Assembly (NCBI RefSeq): GCF_000473245.1
Contig: NC_022524.1
Span: forward strand, 3,930,501 to 3,994,500
Direction of reading: 5' to 3'
From: Bacillus infantis NRRL B-14911
Lineage (GTDB): Bacteria > Bacillota > Bacilli > Bacillales > Cytobacillaceae
Length of the DNA: 64,000 nt
Part shown: piece by piece, positions 17,075 to 25,694 of the stretch
How the letters are laid out: every line of letters begins with the position of its first letter
Numbering within the stretch: position 1 is the stretch's first letter
Translations under genes and position numbers: made by a program
The notes under the pieces: model-generated
Seen by the model: only the letters and a program-made list of their open reading frames with translations
Told to the model about the DNA's origin: nothing
Database searches by the model: none

Positions 17075-18634
17075 CTAGGATACGGAAACAGGTGATTCGC
17101 AGCATGTAACTCTGTTTCTGCCTCCATTTTTTGATTGATATAAAGCAGTGTCTGCATTGTGAAGCAGCCGTTCGAGCGTCATTCCCGGTGCTGCTTCTGC
17201 CGCTCCAAAACTCGCGGTCAGTGAAATCATTCCCGTTTCAGAAGGCAGAAAAACCTCTTCGATTCCGGCCCTGATTTTTTCTGCCTGATCAGCCGCTGAT
17301 TCTAGATCGGCACCAGGAAGGCAGATGACAAATTCCTCTCCTCCGTAGCGTGCAAAAATTGAACCTCCCCCCAGCAGGCTTCCGCTGACCCGCGCTATAT
17401 GCCGAAGCGCTTCATCGCCCTGCAGATGCCCATACTGATCATTGATATTCTTAAAATAATCGATATCAAACAAAATGACTGACATGGTTCCCCCGGCAGC
17501 TTCCGCTTCCTTAAGAAGCCTGCCGCTCTGCTCAATGAAATAGGTCCGGTTATAAATGCCTGTCAGCCCATCTTTAAAAGCAAGCTCCTCCAGTTTCTGC
17601 CTTAGCAGTACTTCCTGGGTGATATTGCTGAGGATCACCGTAGTACCGGCCAATTCGCCGCTGCTTTTTTTTATCGGGAAAGAATGAATCTGGATATAAG
17701 TTTCTGCCTCGTTCTCAAACTTATGGATGCCGGAATAGCTGCCGCCATCAGCCCCGGTCCCTGAATTTGCTGCAGCCGGCTGGAGAACTACCTTCATCTT
17801 TTCACCGATTGAGCTGGAATCAAGCCCTGGCAGCATTTCCTCTGCAGCCGGGTTAAAGTCCACAAGTCCATCATCCTGGGCAAAAACGAGAACACCATCT
17901 CTCATGCTTTCAAAGACCCGTTCCTTTGCGATCGGTGCGGCTGTCAGCCTGTCCATAAAAAAGGCGCGCAAATATAAAAAGGATGTCAGGCACATCACCA
18001 TCGGAACAGGATCCATGCCGTAAGGGGAATATCCCATTAAATAAAGGAAAGAGGCTGTCATGGGGATCGTCAGTCCCGCGAACATGGTCATCAGCTGCCT
18101 TCTGTAGGCGAATCCTGCCCTCTTCCAATACCATACAACCATGCAAGCCCCTGCAAAAAGGCTGCCGAAGGTAAAGCTGCCATGAATCACATACCAAAAG
18201 CCAACATCCATATCTACAAGCAGATATGACCCCTCCCGGTGCAGAAGATATCCGGTGTAAAAAAGGCCATGCCAATCATTTGTCAGCACCATAACCATGC
18301 TGATGAAAGGAATGGTGTATAAAAGAATAAGATTGAAGGTGGTCAAATATCTGTCCAAACCTGTGAATCTCATGACCATGACTAATGTGATAGGGGAAAT
18401 AAAGGGCAGGCCCGCATATTGAAAGGCAATCCAGAACTTGATTTCTGCCCGCGAATCAGCTGTCAGTTCAAAAGCATGCCCGAATATGTAGATGGCCGAG
18501 GTAACCGCTATCCAGACAAAGGTTTTGCCGGCTGAAAAGGTCTTTCTTTTAGCAAAGGCATACATGCCCAAAATGCTTGTCAGGACTCCGGATACAGAGA
18601 TCAGAACCATATAGCTGAAAATATCTGAGTTCAT
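17075..18634 (-). CDS. 7TM-sensor, PAS and GGDEF diguanylate cyclase
   Basis: The N-terminal ~220 residues hold seven hydrophobic helices of the histidine-kinase-associated 7TM type, then a PAS domain (about 230-345) and a GGDEF domain. The catalytic loop reads FARYGGEEFVICLPG, so both signature Gly and the acidic residues for GTP/Mg2+ are present, predicting synthesis of c-di-GMP. No RxxD inhibitory site is seen before GGEEF. The frame opens at ATG 18673, but the ATG at 18632-18634 has CTGGTG at seven bases and starts directly before the first helix, so I use it (519 residues). It is monocistronic. Confidence 0.87.
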   Translation of the reverse strand: MNSDIFSYMVLISVSGVLTSILGMYAFAKRKTFSAGKTFVWIAVTSAIYIFGHAFELTADSRAEIKFWIAFQYAGLPFISPITLVMVMRFTGLDRYLTTFNLILLYTIPFISMVMVLTNDWHGLFYTGYLLHREGSYLLVDMDVGFWYVIHGSFTFGSLFAGACMVVWYWKRAGFAYRRQLMTMFAGLTIPMTASFLYLMGYSPYGMDPVPMVMCLTSFLYLRAFFMDRLTAAPIAKERVFESMRDGVLVFAQDDGLVDFNPAAEEMLPGLDSSSIGEKMKVVLQPAAANSGTGADGGSYSGIHKFENEAETYIQIHSFPIKKSSGELAGTTVILSNITQEVLLRQKLEELAFKDGLTGIYNRTYFIEQSGRLLKEAEAAGGTMSVILFDIDYFKNINDQYGHLQGDEALRHIARVSGSLLGGGSIFARYGGEEFVICLPGADLESAADQAEKIRAGIEEVFLPSETGMISLTASFGAAEAAPGMTLERLLHNADTALYQSKNGGRNRVTCCESPVSVS

Positions 18635-18732
18635 TATATTCACCAGGTTAATTTTTTGCTTTAATGGTACCATAACCCGGATAGAAAAAGAATATAAACC
18701 GGAAAGATGGAATTTTGTTTAGTTGTAATCAG

Positions 18733-18763
18733 AAAAAACCTGCCTGGACTTTTGTCCGGCAGG
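18733..18763 (-). terminator. Terminator of the DUF1540 gene
   Basis: CCTGCCTGGAC/GTCCGGCAGG stem with one bulge and an A4 loop, followed on the minus strand by six T. A second perfect 9 bp hairpin GGCAGCCTT/AAGGCTGCC (18776-18799) without a T tract stands between it and the gene. Confidence 0.8.
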
Positions 18764-18805
18764 CCGTTATGTAGCGGCAGCCTTCATCCAAGGCTGCCAT
18801 AGTGC

Positions 18806-18958
18806 TTATTGAGGCTCAAAAGTTTTACAGTCGGTTTCTTCATTGGTGCTCGCTTTCTTTCCGGTGATCGCCCCGACAAAAATCTCATCCGCCCCGCATT
18901 TCCTGCCGTTGCGGTTAAACTTGCAATTGACTACTTCACATAATACATCCTGTGCCAC
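18806..18958 (-). CDS. Small cysteine-rich DUF1540 protein
   Basis: A 50-codon frame starts GTG at 18956-18958 behind the strong site AGGAGGTGG and encodes AQDVLCEVVNCKFNRNGRKC followed by GADEIFVGAITG and a final TDCKTFEPQ. The four cysteines spaced C-x4-C-x8-C and a last C-KTF match the DUF1540 pattern, small probably metal-binding proteins of Firmicutes without a proven role. It has its own terminator and a 17 bp perfect palindrome upstream (19005-19021). Function is unknown. Confidence 0.85.
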   Translation of the reverse strand: MAQDVLCEVVNCKFNRNGRKCGADEIFVGAITGKKASTNEETDCKTFEPQ

Positions 18959-19004
18959 TCTAACCACCTCCTGTGAGATTTGTAAAGTGAGACTAGTGTT
19001 TCTG

Positions 19005-19021
19005 ATTAAGTAGCACTTAAT
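19005..19021. promoter_or_regulatory. Perfect palindrome upstream of the DUF1540 gene
   Basis: ATTAAGT-AGC-ACTTAAT has 7 bp perfect arms and lies 47 bp before the GTG start. Its size suits a dimeric repressor; no known regulator is assigned. Confidence 0.4.
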
Positions 19022-19102
19022 AGTCTATTCCCGTATAGAGGCATTTTAAACGCTTTTAAATGGAACCCGCGGGGCTGCCGGTCACCTGATTCAGTATGCC
19101 CT

Positions 19103-20620
19103 CTACTCTATAAGCCCTTCATTTTTCAGGAATTCCCTGGCTGTATCTTCAGCACTCATTCCATCAACATTGACTTTATAGTTCATTTCCCGCATCTGGT
19201 CATCTGTGATTTTTCCTGCCAGCTTGTTCAAAGCATCCGCGATTTCCGGATGATCATCAAGCGTCTCTTTCTTTAAAAGGGGAGCCCCCTGATAAGGCGG
19301 AAACAGATTTTTATCATCTTCAAGCACCTTCAGATTGTAGGCTTCCAGCTCACTGTCCGTCGAATAGGCATCCACCATATTGATATCGCCGGTTTCAACG
19401 GCACTATAGCGAAGCTTAGGCTCCATTGTTTTCACATTAGGAAACTCTATGCCATACAGCTTTTGAATACCCCGGTAGCCATCTTCCCTGTCGGAAAACT
19501 CCAGCGTAAAGCCCGGGTTGATATTCTGCTGAACCGCTTTTACATCTGAAATCGTTTCAAGTCCATATTGTGCAGCCAGCTCTTCCGGCACAGCCAGTGC
19601 ATATGTATTGTTATAGTCCATCGGCTCCAGCATTTCCAGTTCAAACTCTTCTGACATGCCGTCCCTTGCCTGTTCATACACTTCCTGCCGGTCTGTGCTC
19701 ACTGCCGTTTCTTTTAAAAATTCCGAAATGGCTGTTCCTGTGAACTCAGGGTAGATATCAATATCACCTGAACGGAGTGCATTGAACACAAAAGAAGTCT
19801 TGCCAAGCCCTGGCTGCAATTCAACGCTCATATCCGTTTCCTCTTCAATGAGGAGTTTGTACATATTGATCAGGATCTCCGGTTCAGAGCCAAGCTTTCC
19901 GGCAATCACGAGATCTTTTTCTCCCTTGCCTGAAACAAACGGCAGAACCATGATGACAATGGCTGCAAGGGCAATCGCCCCGAGCGGGATCAGTGATTTT
20001 TTGAATGAAATCTTTTCGAACCTTTTCAGCAGCAGGTCAAATAATATGGCCAGCAGCGCTGCCGGGATTGCTCCCAGTACAATGAGGGATGTATTGTTCC
20101 GGTCAATCCCGAGAAGGATGATATCCCCAAGGCCTCCTGCACCGATCAAAGCTGCAAGCGTTGCTGTCCCGACGATCAGGACCATTGCCGTCCTGATCCC
20201 TGCCATGATCACTGGCATGGATAGAGGCAATTCTACTTTAACAAGCCGTTTCCAGCTGTTCATCCCCATGGCCCTTGCCGCTTCAATAAGCGAAGGCTCC
20301 ACTTCTTTTATGCCTGTGTACGTATTCCTCAAAATCGGCAGAAGTGCATAGACGATCAGCGCGATGCTTGCAGGCACTTTCCCGATCCCGAACAGCGGGA
20401 TAAGGAGCCCTAGCAAGGCGAGGGAAGGAATGGTCTGCAGCACCGCTGTAACGCCGATGACTGCCTCAGCTGCTCTTTTATGCCGCGTCAGATAAATTCC
20501 GAGCGGGATTGAAATCAGGACAGCGAAGAAAAGCGCAATGAATGAGATTTGTATATGTTCAATGAGTGCACTGAAAAGCTCTGATTGCCTCTCTTTAAAA
20601 ACACCGGCCAAATCATTCAA
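19103..20620 (-). CDS. Second fused permease/substrate-binding protein (EgtU-like or osmoprotectant type)
   Basis: The 505-residue protein has the same layout as the copy at 13497: MetI-like permease (about 20-210) then a type F binding domain (about 228-505). The binding domain begins LVIAGKLGSEPEILINMYKL, with SEPEIL where the osmoprotectant proteins have TEQYIL, and has YPEFTGT instead of VDYTGT. This points to another ligand; fused proteins of this length include the ergothioneine transporter EgtU of Streptococcus and Listeria. The start is TTG at 20618-20620 behind a G6 run, overlapping the ATPase stop by 8 bp (TTGAATGA). The importer role is firm, the substrate open. Confidence 0.78.
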   Translation of the reverse strand: MNDLAGVFKERQSELFSALIEHIQISFIALFFAVLISIPLGIYLTRHKRAAEAVIGVTAVLQTIPSLALLGLLIPLFGIGKVPASIALIVYALLPILRNTYTGIKEVEPSLIEAARAMGMNSWKRLVKVELPLSMPVIMAGIRTAMVLIVGTATLAALIGAGGLGDIILLGIDRNNTSLIVLGAIPAALLAILFDLLLKRFEKISFKKSLIPLGAIALAAIVIMVLPFVSGKGEKDLVIAGKLGSEPEILINMYKLLIEEETDMSVELQPGLGKTSFVFNALRSGDIDIYPEFTGTAISEFLKETAVSTDRQEVYEQARDGMSEEFELEMLEPMDYNNTYALAVPEELAAQYGLETISDVKAVQQNINPGFTLEFSDREDGYRGIQKLYGIEFPNVKTMEPKLRYSAVETGDINMVDAYSTDSELEAYNLKVLEDDKNLFPPYQGAPLLKKETLDDHPEIADALNKLAGKITDDQMREMNYKVNVDGMSAEDTAREFLKNEGLIE

Positions 20621-21569
20621 TTATAGCCCCCCTTTCTCCTAAGCTTCCCGCCACATGCCTGATGGCTTCCCTGCGGCTGATTGAACCGACGATGGTCCCG
20701 TCTTTTTCAACAGGTATCTCTTCCCTGTCAGTCAGCAGTTCCAGCACTTCCTTTAAACTGGCCGAAGCTGCGACCGCTTCAGCAGACACACTTTCGGCAT
20801 ATCCGGCTTTCATCATTTTTTCAGCTGTAATCTCGCGGCCGGCTCCAGCCTGCGCACCGACAAATTCACGCACAAATTCATCTGCCGGATTTGCAATGAT
20901 TTCCTCAGGCGCAGCCAGCTGCACAATCTTCCCTTCCTTCATGACGCAAATTCTGTCTCCCAGTTTAAGAGCTTCCTGCATATCATGCGTCACAAACACG
21001 ATCGTCTTCTTAATATTGCGCTGCAGATCCAGAAGATCATCCTGCAGCTTTTCCCTGCTTAAAGGGTCAAGTGCACTGAAAGGCTCGTCCATCAGAATGA
21101 TTTCAGGGTCGGCTGCGAGGGCACGGATAACACCGATCCTCTGCTGCTGCCCGCCGGAAAGCTCGCTCGGCTTCCTCGTCAAATATACATCCGGCTCCAG
21201 CCCGACCATAGTCAGCAGCTCTGCCGCCCGCTTGCGGATCTTTTCCCGCTCCCATTTTTTCAATTCCGGGACTATAGCGATATTTTCTTCGATCGTCATA
21301 TGCGGAAAGAGCGCGATTGACTGCAGCACATAGCCGATGCTCCATCGTAATTCATGGATATCATACTCACTGATCCTTTTCCCCTCTATCCTGATCGTTC
21401 CCTTCGTGAGATCGATCAGCCGGTTGATCATCTTGAGCGTCGTTGTCTTCCCGCACCCGCTTGGCCCGATCAGCACGAAGAATTCCCCTTTCTTTATCGT
21501 AAGATCCAGGGACTCTACCGCCTTCGTTCCGCCGGGGTACTCTTTTGTCACACCCTCAAACTCTATCAT
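20613..21569 (-). CDS. ABC transporter ATP-binding protein with CBS region (OpuFA/EgtV-like)
   Basis: It has Walker A GPSGCGKTT, signature LSGGQQQRIGV, Walker B IILMDEPFSALDP and switch His in VFVTHDMQEA, then a shorter C-terminal region than its paralogue at 15043: one CBS-like segment at about 258-310 rather than two. I use the ATG at 21567-21569, which has AAGGAGAG at five bases and gives the usual start IEFEGVTKEYPGG; the frame is also open six codons upstream. It pairs with the fused permease/binding protein downstream. Confidence 0.84.
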   Translation of the reverse strand: MIEFEGVTKEYPGGTKAVESLDLTIKKGEFFVLIGPSGCGKTTTLKMINRLIDLTKGTIRIEGKRISEYDIHELRWSIGYVLQSIALFPHMTIEENIAIVPELKKWEREKIRKRAAELLTMVGLEPDVYLTRKPSELSGGQQQRIGVIRALAADPEIILMDEPFSALDPLSREKLQDDLLDLQRNIKKTIVFVTHDMQEALKLGDRICVMKEGKIVQLAAPEEIIANPADEFVREFVGAQAGAGREITAEKMMKAGYAESVSAEAVAASASLKEVLELLTDREEIPVEKDGTIVGSISRREAIRHVAGSLGERGAIIE

Positions 21570-21769
21570 GGCTTCTCTCCTTTTCATCGTCCTGTTTACT
21601 CTTTATGTATAAACACCATTTTTATTATTGCCTTTTTTGAGCTGTCTGCGGCTCCTGCGCCCAGGAAAATTTAACCACCTCACTCCATTAACTCTATTAC
21701 CTACCCTGTTGCCCATTTTTCCAAACATAGCATTTTTCACTGCCAGCTTCAATTCTCAGTTCTCTTACA

Positions 21770-21802
21770 AAAAGTAAAAAAGCCGGGAGCAGTCTCCCGG
21801 CC
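21770..21802 (-). terminator. Terminator of the thioredoxin-like gene
   Basis: GCCGGGAG/CTCCCGGC perfect 8 bp stem with CAGT loop, followed on the minus strand by a T-rich run. Confidence 0.82.
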
Positions 21803-21811
21803 TTTATTTGT

Positions 21812-22138
21812 TTATTTGCTATAATACTCGCCAAGGTATTCTGATACCTGTTCCGGTGTCTTCGCATTTGCGCTGTGAAGATGCCCAAGCTTTTCATCGT
21901 TCTTGAATACCAGCAGACTCGGAATGCCCATCACATTATATTCAGCAGCCAAATCAGGCAGTTCGTCTTTGTTCAGCTCATATAGAGGAAACTCCTGAAA
22001 TTCCTCCAGCACGCTCGGCATGAACATATCCATCCGTTTGCAGTCCGGGCACCAGCCCGCAAAAAACTTTACAGTCACTGTTTCCCCGCTGCCGATTATT
22101 TCCCTGAATTCTTTTTCTGTTTTGATCATATTAGCCAT
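21812..22138 (-). CDS. Thioredoxin-family protein
   Basis: The 108-residue single-domain thioredoxin fold has the active site FAGWCPDCKRMD with cysteines 30 and 33 and the conserved cis-Pro in MGIPSLLVFKND. CPDC instead of CGPC resembles YtpP-type thioredoxin-like proteins. Of several in-frame starts, the ATG at 22136-22138 is best spaced (nine bases) from AGGAGG. It is probably a cytosolic disulfide reductase or low-molecular-weight thiol partner; the specific client is unknown. It is divergent from the flavin reductase gene next to it. Confidence 0.87.
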   Translation of the reverse strand: MANMIKTEKEFREIIGSGETVTVKFFAGWCPDCKRMDMFMPSVLEEFQEFPLYELNKDELPDLAAEYNVMGIPSLLVFKNDEKLGHLHSANAKTPEQVSEYLGEYYSK

Positions 22139-22268
22139 TCTCATCAACCTCCTGCCCTCATTATATACAAAACGTTTCTGCTTATCCTCAAACTTGCTTT
22201 CCTTCGAAAATAAGGTATTTCCGTGTTACACTTAAGCATAAAAGAACACAAGTGAGGAGCATGTGACG

Positions 22269-22808
22269 ATGAAAACTTTATGCTTGCTGGGAAGCACCCG
22301 CAAAAATGGCAACTCAGAATATTTGGCAGGAAAAATTCTTGAAGGAACAGACCATACTGTTGTTCACCTGGCTGATAAGCATATTGAAGCCATCCACGAC
22401 CAGCGCCATGCTGAAGGCGGCTTTGATCCGGTCCACGATGACTATGACGAATTGATTGAGCTGATTTTCAGCCATGATGTCATCCTGTTTGCTACTCCCC
22501 TGTACTGGTATGGTATGAGCGGCCCAATGAAGAATTTTTTTGACAGATGGTCACAGTATCTTCGCGACGAGCGCTTCAATTTAAAAGAAGAGCTTGCCAG
22601 AAAAAAAGCTTATGTAGCCGTAACAGGCGGCACAAGCGCAAAAATCAAGGGACTGCCGCTCATCCAGCAATTTGAATACATATTTGAATTTGTCGGCATG
22701 GAATTTGCAGACTATATCATCGGCGCAGGCGTCAAGCCCGGCGAGGTGAAGGAAGACCAGATTGCGCTGGCAAAGGCAGAGGCTTGGAATAAAGGATTGC
22801 GCTCATAA
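22269..22808 (+). CDS. NAD(P)H-dependent FMN reductase, YwqN-like flavodoxin fold
   Basis: The 179-residue protein starts KTLCLLGSTRKNGNSEYLAG, the phosphate-binding loop of flavodoxin-like quinone/FMN reductases, and has the flavin-contact segment LYWYGMSGPMKNFFDRW near residue 80. Such enzymes use NAD(P)H to reduce FMN or quinones. ATG at 22269 has GAGGAG nine bases upstream; a GTG two codons earlier is possible. It is a single plus-strand gene ended by a terminator shared with the converging regulator gene. Confidence 0.85.
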   Translation: MKTLCLLGSTRKNGNSEYLAGKILEGTDHTVVHLADKHIEAIHDQRHAEGGFDPVHDDYDELIELIFSHDVILFATPLYWYGMSGPMKNFFDRWSQYLRDERFNLKEELARKKAYVAVTGGTSAKIKGLPLIQQFEYIFEFVGMEFADYIIGAGVKPGEVKEDQIALAKAEAWNKGLRS

Positions 22809-22816
22809 TAGAAGAG

Positions 22817-22842
22817 GACCTGCTGGGAGGGCAGGTCCTTTT
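22817..22842. terminator. Bidirectional terminator between convergent genes
   Basis: GGACCTGC/GCAGGTCC perfect 8 bp stem with a six-base loop and TTTTCT on the plus strand; the minus side is less T-rich. Confidence 0.78.
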
Positions 22843-22845
22843 CTG

Positions 22846-23745
22846 CTAAGATTTCTTCACTGACTTATTAATATTCTCGATTTTGCCTTCAATGAAAGAA
22901 ACGAATCTATCATCCTTCTGCGCTTTAAAAATGCTAATCGTTATATCATAGTGCTCAATCGCCTGATTGTATTCTTTTAAGCCTTCATAGCTTATGCTCA
23001 GATAATAATAGAGCTCCCCTAAATAGTCCAGCAGATTCGCCTTCACGCACCAGTTAATGCCTTTATAGCAGCACTCTATTGCCTCTTTATATTGTTGAAG
23101 GGCCCATAAGCTTCTTGCTTGATTATACAGTACTTTAGTTTTCAAATCCTTATTTTGCAGCTGCGGCAGCTCTTTAATAACCTGAGACGCTTTTTTCAGC
23201 AAATCATAGCACTGCTGGAATTCTTTTATATCATAGTGGAAAATGCCCATGCTGATATAAATCTCGAGCTCGGATTCCGTCCAGATCGAAGCATTTTTAT
23301 GGGTAAGATCAATCGCTTCCTGCAATATTGAAATACTTCTCTCAAAATCTTTTTCCAAGTAAAAGGTGTAGATTCCTTTATTCCAGAGAAGCACCTGATG
23401 GTATTCGGGATTTTCCAGAATTCTAGGATTCTTTTCCTCGACTTTAACAATATCCCTTACCTGGTCATACTCCAGCTTTTTCCGGGCATTATACAGCTGT
23501 GTCATTACTTCTTCAACATACTCATTGCTGGCAATGCCGTTCATCCCGAAAAAATAGGAAATATCCACTCCAAGCCTCCGGGCGATAAGATAAAGAGTGG
23601 AAGAAAGCGGGATGATATCCCCCCGCTCAATCTTGCTGATCTGCGCCTGTGTGCAGATGCCTTCAGACAGTTCACTCTGCTTAAGCCCTCTTGAAACTCT
23701 TAAATCTTTAATTTTTTTCCCAAGATTGCTTCCAAAAATATTCAA
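22846..23745 (-). CDS. HTH-TPR transcriptional regulator of the RRNPP (PlcR/NprR) type
   Basis: The 299-residue protein has an N-terminal HTH (residues 8-62; helix-turn-helix QSELSEGICTQAQISKIERG) and about five TPR-like helical repeats from residue 75 to the end (for example YNQARSLWALQQYKEAIECC). This is the layout of RRNPP regulators that bind short exported peptides. No small secreted-peptide gene is visible in the 40 bp downstream or 85 bp upstream, where PapR or NprX genes normally lie. Start is TTG at 23743-23745 with a CCAGGA site. Target genes and ligand are unknown. Confidence 0.82.
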   Translation of the reverse strand: MNIFGSNLGKKIKDLRVSRGLKQSELSEGICTQAQISKIERGDIIPLSSTLYLIARRLGVDISYFFGMNGIASNEYVEEVMTQLYNARKKLEYDQVRDIVKVEEKNPRILENPEYHQVLLWNKGIYTFYLEKDFERSISILQEAIDLTHKNASIWTESELEIYISMGIFHYDIKEFQQCYDLLKKASQVIKELPQLQNKDLKTKVLYNQARSLWALQQYKEAIECCYKGINWCVKANLLDYLGELYYYLSISYEGLKEYNQAIEHYDITISIFKAQKDDRFVSFIEGKIENINKSVKKS

Positions 23746-23829
23746 ACTATCACGTCCTGGATTATCTTTTATTGTAGAATAGCAATAAATCCAGCAAAAT
23801 AGAAATGATTTATCCGCGGTCAGCTCATA

Positions 23830-24288
23830 TTAAAATGGCTTCATTACCATTAGAACAATCAAAACAACTGCTGCTAAGTGTGTATATAAGGTGAATGGCT
23901 GCTGTTCTTTGTTTATGCGGTGGTAAGAGTCAGGCAGTGATTCGTCCTTGCCTTCATGATTAGCAAGAAGCTCCTGCTGTGCTTTGACTTTCTTCGGCAG
24001 TACTGCTGCTACAATCGGCTGAACAGATATAAAGATTATGATGGAAATGATATACCAGACCTGTTTGAATAAAGCAGGATTCAAAGCTCCAAAAATCAAA
24101 CCGGTGATCAATAGTATAATACTCCCGTATTTTGCGAGCTTCTCTACTCTCTCATTGATTGAAATACAAAGCCTAGCCTGTGAAACCGTTTTTGGAGCCT
24201 TTGAAATGATGGGCTGCGCAAAAGCAGCGCCAAGGCCGCACACTGCGGCAATGATATGCACTGTAAGCAGGATGGAATAAAAAGTCAA
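23830..24288 (-). CDS. DUF2269-family integral membrane protein
   Basis: The 152-residue protein has four hydrophobic segments (about 3-27, 52-70, 77-95, 133-150) with HIIAAVCGLGAAF in the first, matching DUF2269 membrane proteins. Start TTG at 24286-24288 has AAGGGG ten bases upstream. No catalytic residues can be named and the function is unknown. It lies alone between the RRNPP regulator and ssrA. Confidence 0.72.
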   Translation of the reverse strand: MTFYSILLTVHIIAAVCGLGAAFAQPIISKAPKTVSQARLCISINERVEKLAKYGSIILLITGLIFGALNPALFKQVWYIISIIIFISVQPIVAAVLPKKVKAQQELLANHEGKDESLPDSYHRINKEQQPFTLYTHLAAVVLIVLMVMKPF

Positions 24289-24504
24289 AGATAAGTTCCC
24301 CTTTCAAACAAAATTTTTTATATCTCTCTTGTATAATAATACAGATTTGTTAAAATATAAGCATTTCTTACCAATTTAATGGATAATTTTCTCTATTTTA
24401 TTGAGTCATATACATGAACGACCATTATCTTGAGGGCGTTTATAAGGAAATTGGCATGTGTTTTCTTATGCGAAGAAGGTATATATGGAGGTTTTTTAAG
24501 CAAA

Positions 24505-24543
24505 TAAAAAAGCCTGAATCTTCCATCAGGAAAATCCAGGCTT
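24505..24543 (-). terminator. Terminator of ssrA
   Basis: AGCCTG and CAGGCT close an extended, mostly paired stem, with six T following on the minus strand about 35 bp after the tmRNA 3' end. Confidence 0.8.
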
Positions 24544-24576
24544 CGTAATTTAAGATTTAATCCACCAAAGTATGTA

Positions 24577-24935
24577 TGGTGGAGACGGTGGGAGTCGAAC
24601 CCACGTCCAGAAACATCGCCACTTAAGCTTCTACGAGTGTAGTCAGCATATTTGCGTTTCGCTGCATCTTATGCCTGCTGACAGGCGTCCGTGCAGCTAG
24701 TCTGGTTGTTCTCTTCCTTCATCCTCAGACGGTGGAATCCGGCGTAGTCCACTTAGAGTGAGTCCCTTACCCTACCACATGGACGATGGAGGGAGGAACC
24801 GCTTAGCGCTATTAGGCAGCTAGAGCGAAGTTGTTTTGTTGTTTGCCAGTTATAGGCTTTGACGTTTTAACGAGGCCGATCCCCTCGACTCGCAACCTAA
24901 GCTCGAACTATCCCTGTCGAATCCGTAACGTCCCC
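24577..24935 (-). ncRNA. ssrA: Transfer-messenger RNA (tmRNA)
   Basis: The minus strand from GGGGACGTTACGGATTCGAC to GTCTCCACCA is a complete 359 nt one-piece tmRNA. The ends form a 7 bp acceptor stem, the TTCGACTCC T-loop is present and CCA is encoded. The tag frame reads GGC AAA CAA CAA AAC AAC TTC GCT CTA GCT GCC then TAA TAG, so the added peptide is Ala (from the charged RNA) plus GKQQNNFALAA. It rescues stalled ribosomes together with SmpB encoded just upstream and marks the products for ClpXP-type proteolysis. Confidence 0.97.
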
Positions 24936-25067
24936 ATATTGGGCAATGTGCATAACGCATCATTTCCGCTGAGAGCCGGTGCGAATCTTATTCTGCCACT
25001 CGGTTTGACGCCAGGAGCGCTCGAAATAGAAGAGCGTAAGTCAGATAGCATCGCTGCTACAATACTT

Positions 25068-25095
25068 ATTATATCATATACAGCACGGATATCAA
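25068..25095 (-). promoter_or_regulatory. Probable ssrA promoter
   Basis: On the minus strand TTGATA (25090-25095) and TATAAT (25068-25073) are 16 bp apart. Initiation near 25061 would give a precursor leader of about 125 nt before the mature tmRNA 5' end. Confidence 0.6.
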
Positions 25096-25111
25096 TTGTT
25101 AAGTCTTGGAT

Positions 25112-25579
25112 TTACATTTTCTGCCGTTCGCGGAATGCCCGCTCAATATCCCGGCCTGCTTCTTTCTTTTTCAAGGTTTCGCGTTTATCATAATTCTTTT
25201 TACCCTTGGCCAGGCCGATCAAAACTTTCGCAAAACCATTTTTCAAATACATTTTCAGCGGTACGATAGAATAGCCGGCTTCCTTTGTTTCGCCGATCAG
25301 CTTGCTGATTTCTTTATTATGAAGCAGCAGTTTCCTGGTTCTGAGCGGATCATGGTTGTACCGGTTTCCCTGCTCATAAGGGCTGACATGCATGTTGATC
25401 AGGAATACCTCCCCGCTGATGATCCTTGCATAAGAATCCTTCAGCTGCACCCTTCCTGCCCGGATAGCCTTAATCTCTGTACCTTGCAGGACGATTCCCG
25501 CTTCATAGGTGTCTTCTATAAAATAATCATGATACGCTTTTTTATTTTGGGCGATAACCTTGCCCGTTCCCTTTGGCAT
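25112..25579 (-). CDS. smpB: SsrA-binding protein SmpB
   Basis: The 155-residue protein has the SmpB oligonucleotide-binding barrel with the conserved N-terminal [20 protein letters not shown] and [12 protein letters not shown], and a basic C-terminal tail (residues about 130-155) that enters the empty ribosomal A site. It brings charged tmRNA to stalled ribosomes. ATG at 25577-25579. Order rnr-smpB-ssrA is the Bacillus arrangement and ties RNase R to trans-translation. Confidence 0.97.
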   Translation of the reverse strand: MPKGTGKVIAQNKKAYHDYFIEDTYEAGIVLQGTEIKAIRAGRVQLKDSYARIISGEVFLINMHVSPYEQGNRYNHDPLRTRKLLLHNKEISKLIGETKEAGYSIVPLKMYLKNGFAKVLIGLAKGKKNYDKRETLKKKEAGRDIERAFRERQKM

Positions 25580-25649
25580 ATGAATTTCCCCCTCAATCTC
25601 TTACACTGATTTTAACAAAAATCTCTCCCAGCAACAATCATGACCCTAT

Positions 25650-25681
25650 ATCGGAAAGGAGAGCCACTTGGATGGCTCTCC
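25650..25681 (-). terminator. Hairpin after rnr
   Basis: Perfect 9 bp stem GGAGAGCCA/TGGCTCTCC just after the rnr stop; the following minus-strand sequence CTTTCCGATATA is only moderately T-rich, so read-through into smpB is possible. Confidence 0.6.
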
Positions 25682-25694
25682 GGGTTCCAGCTTT

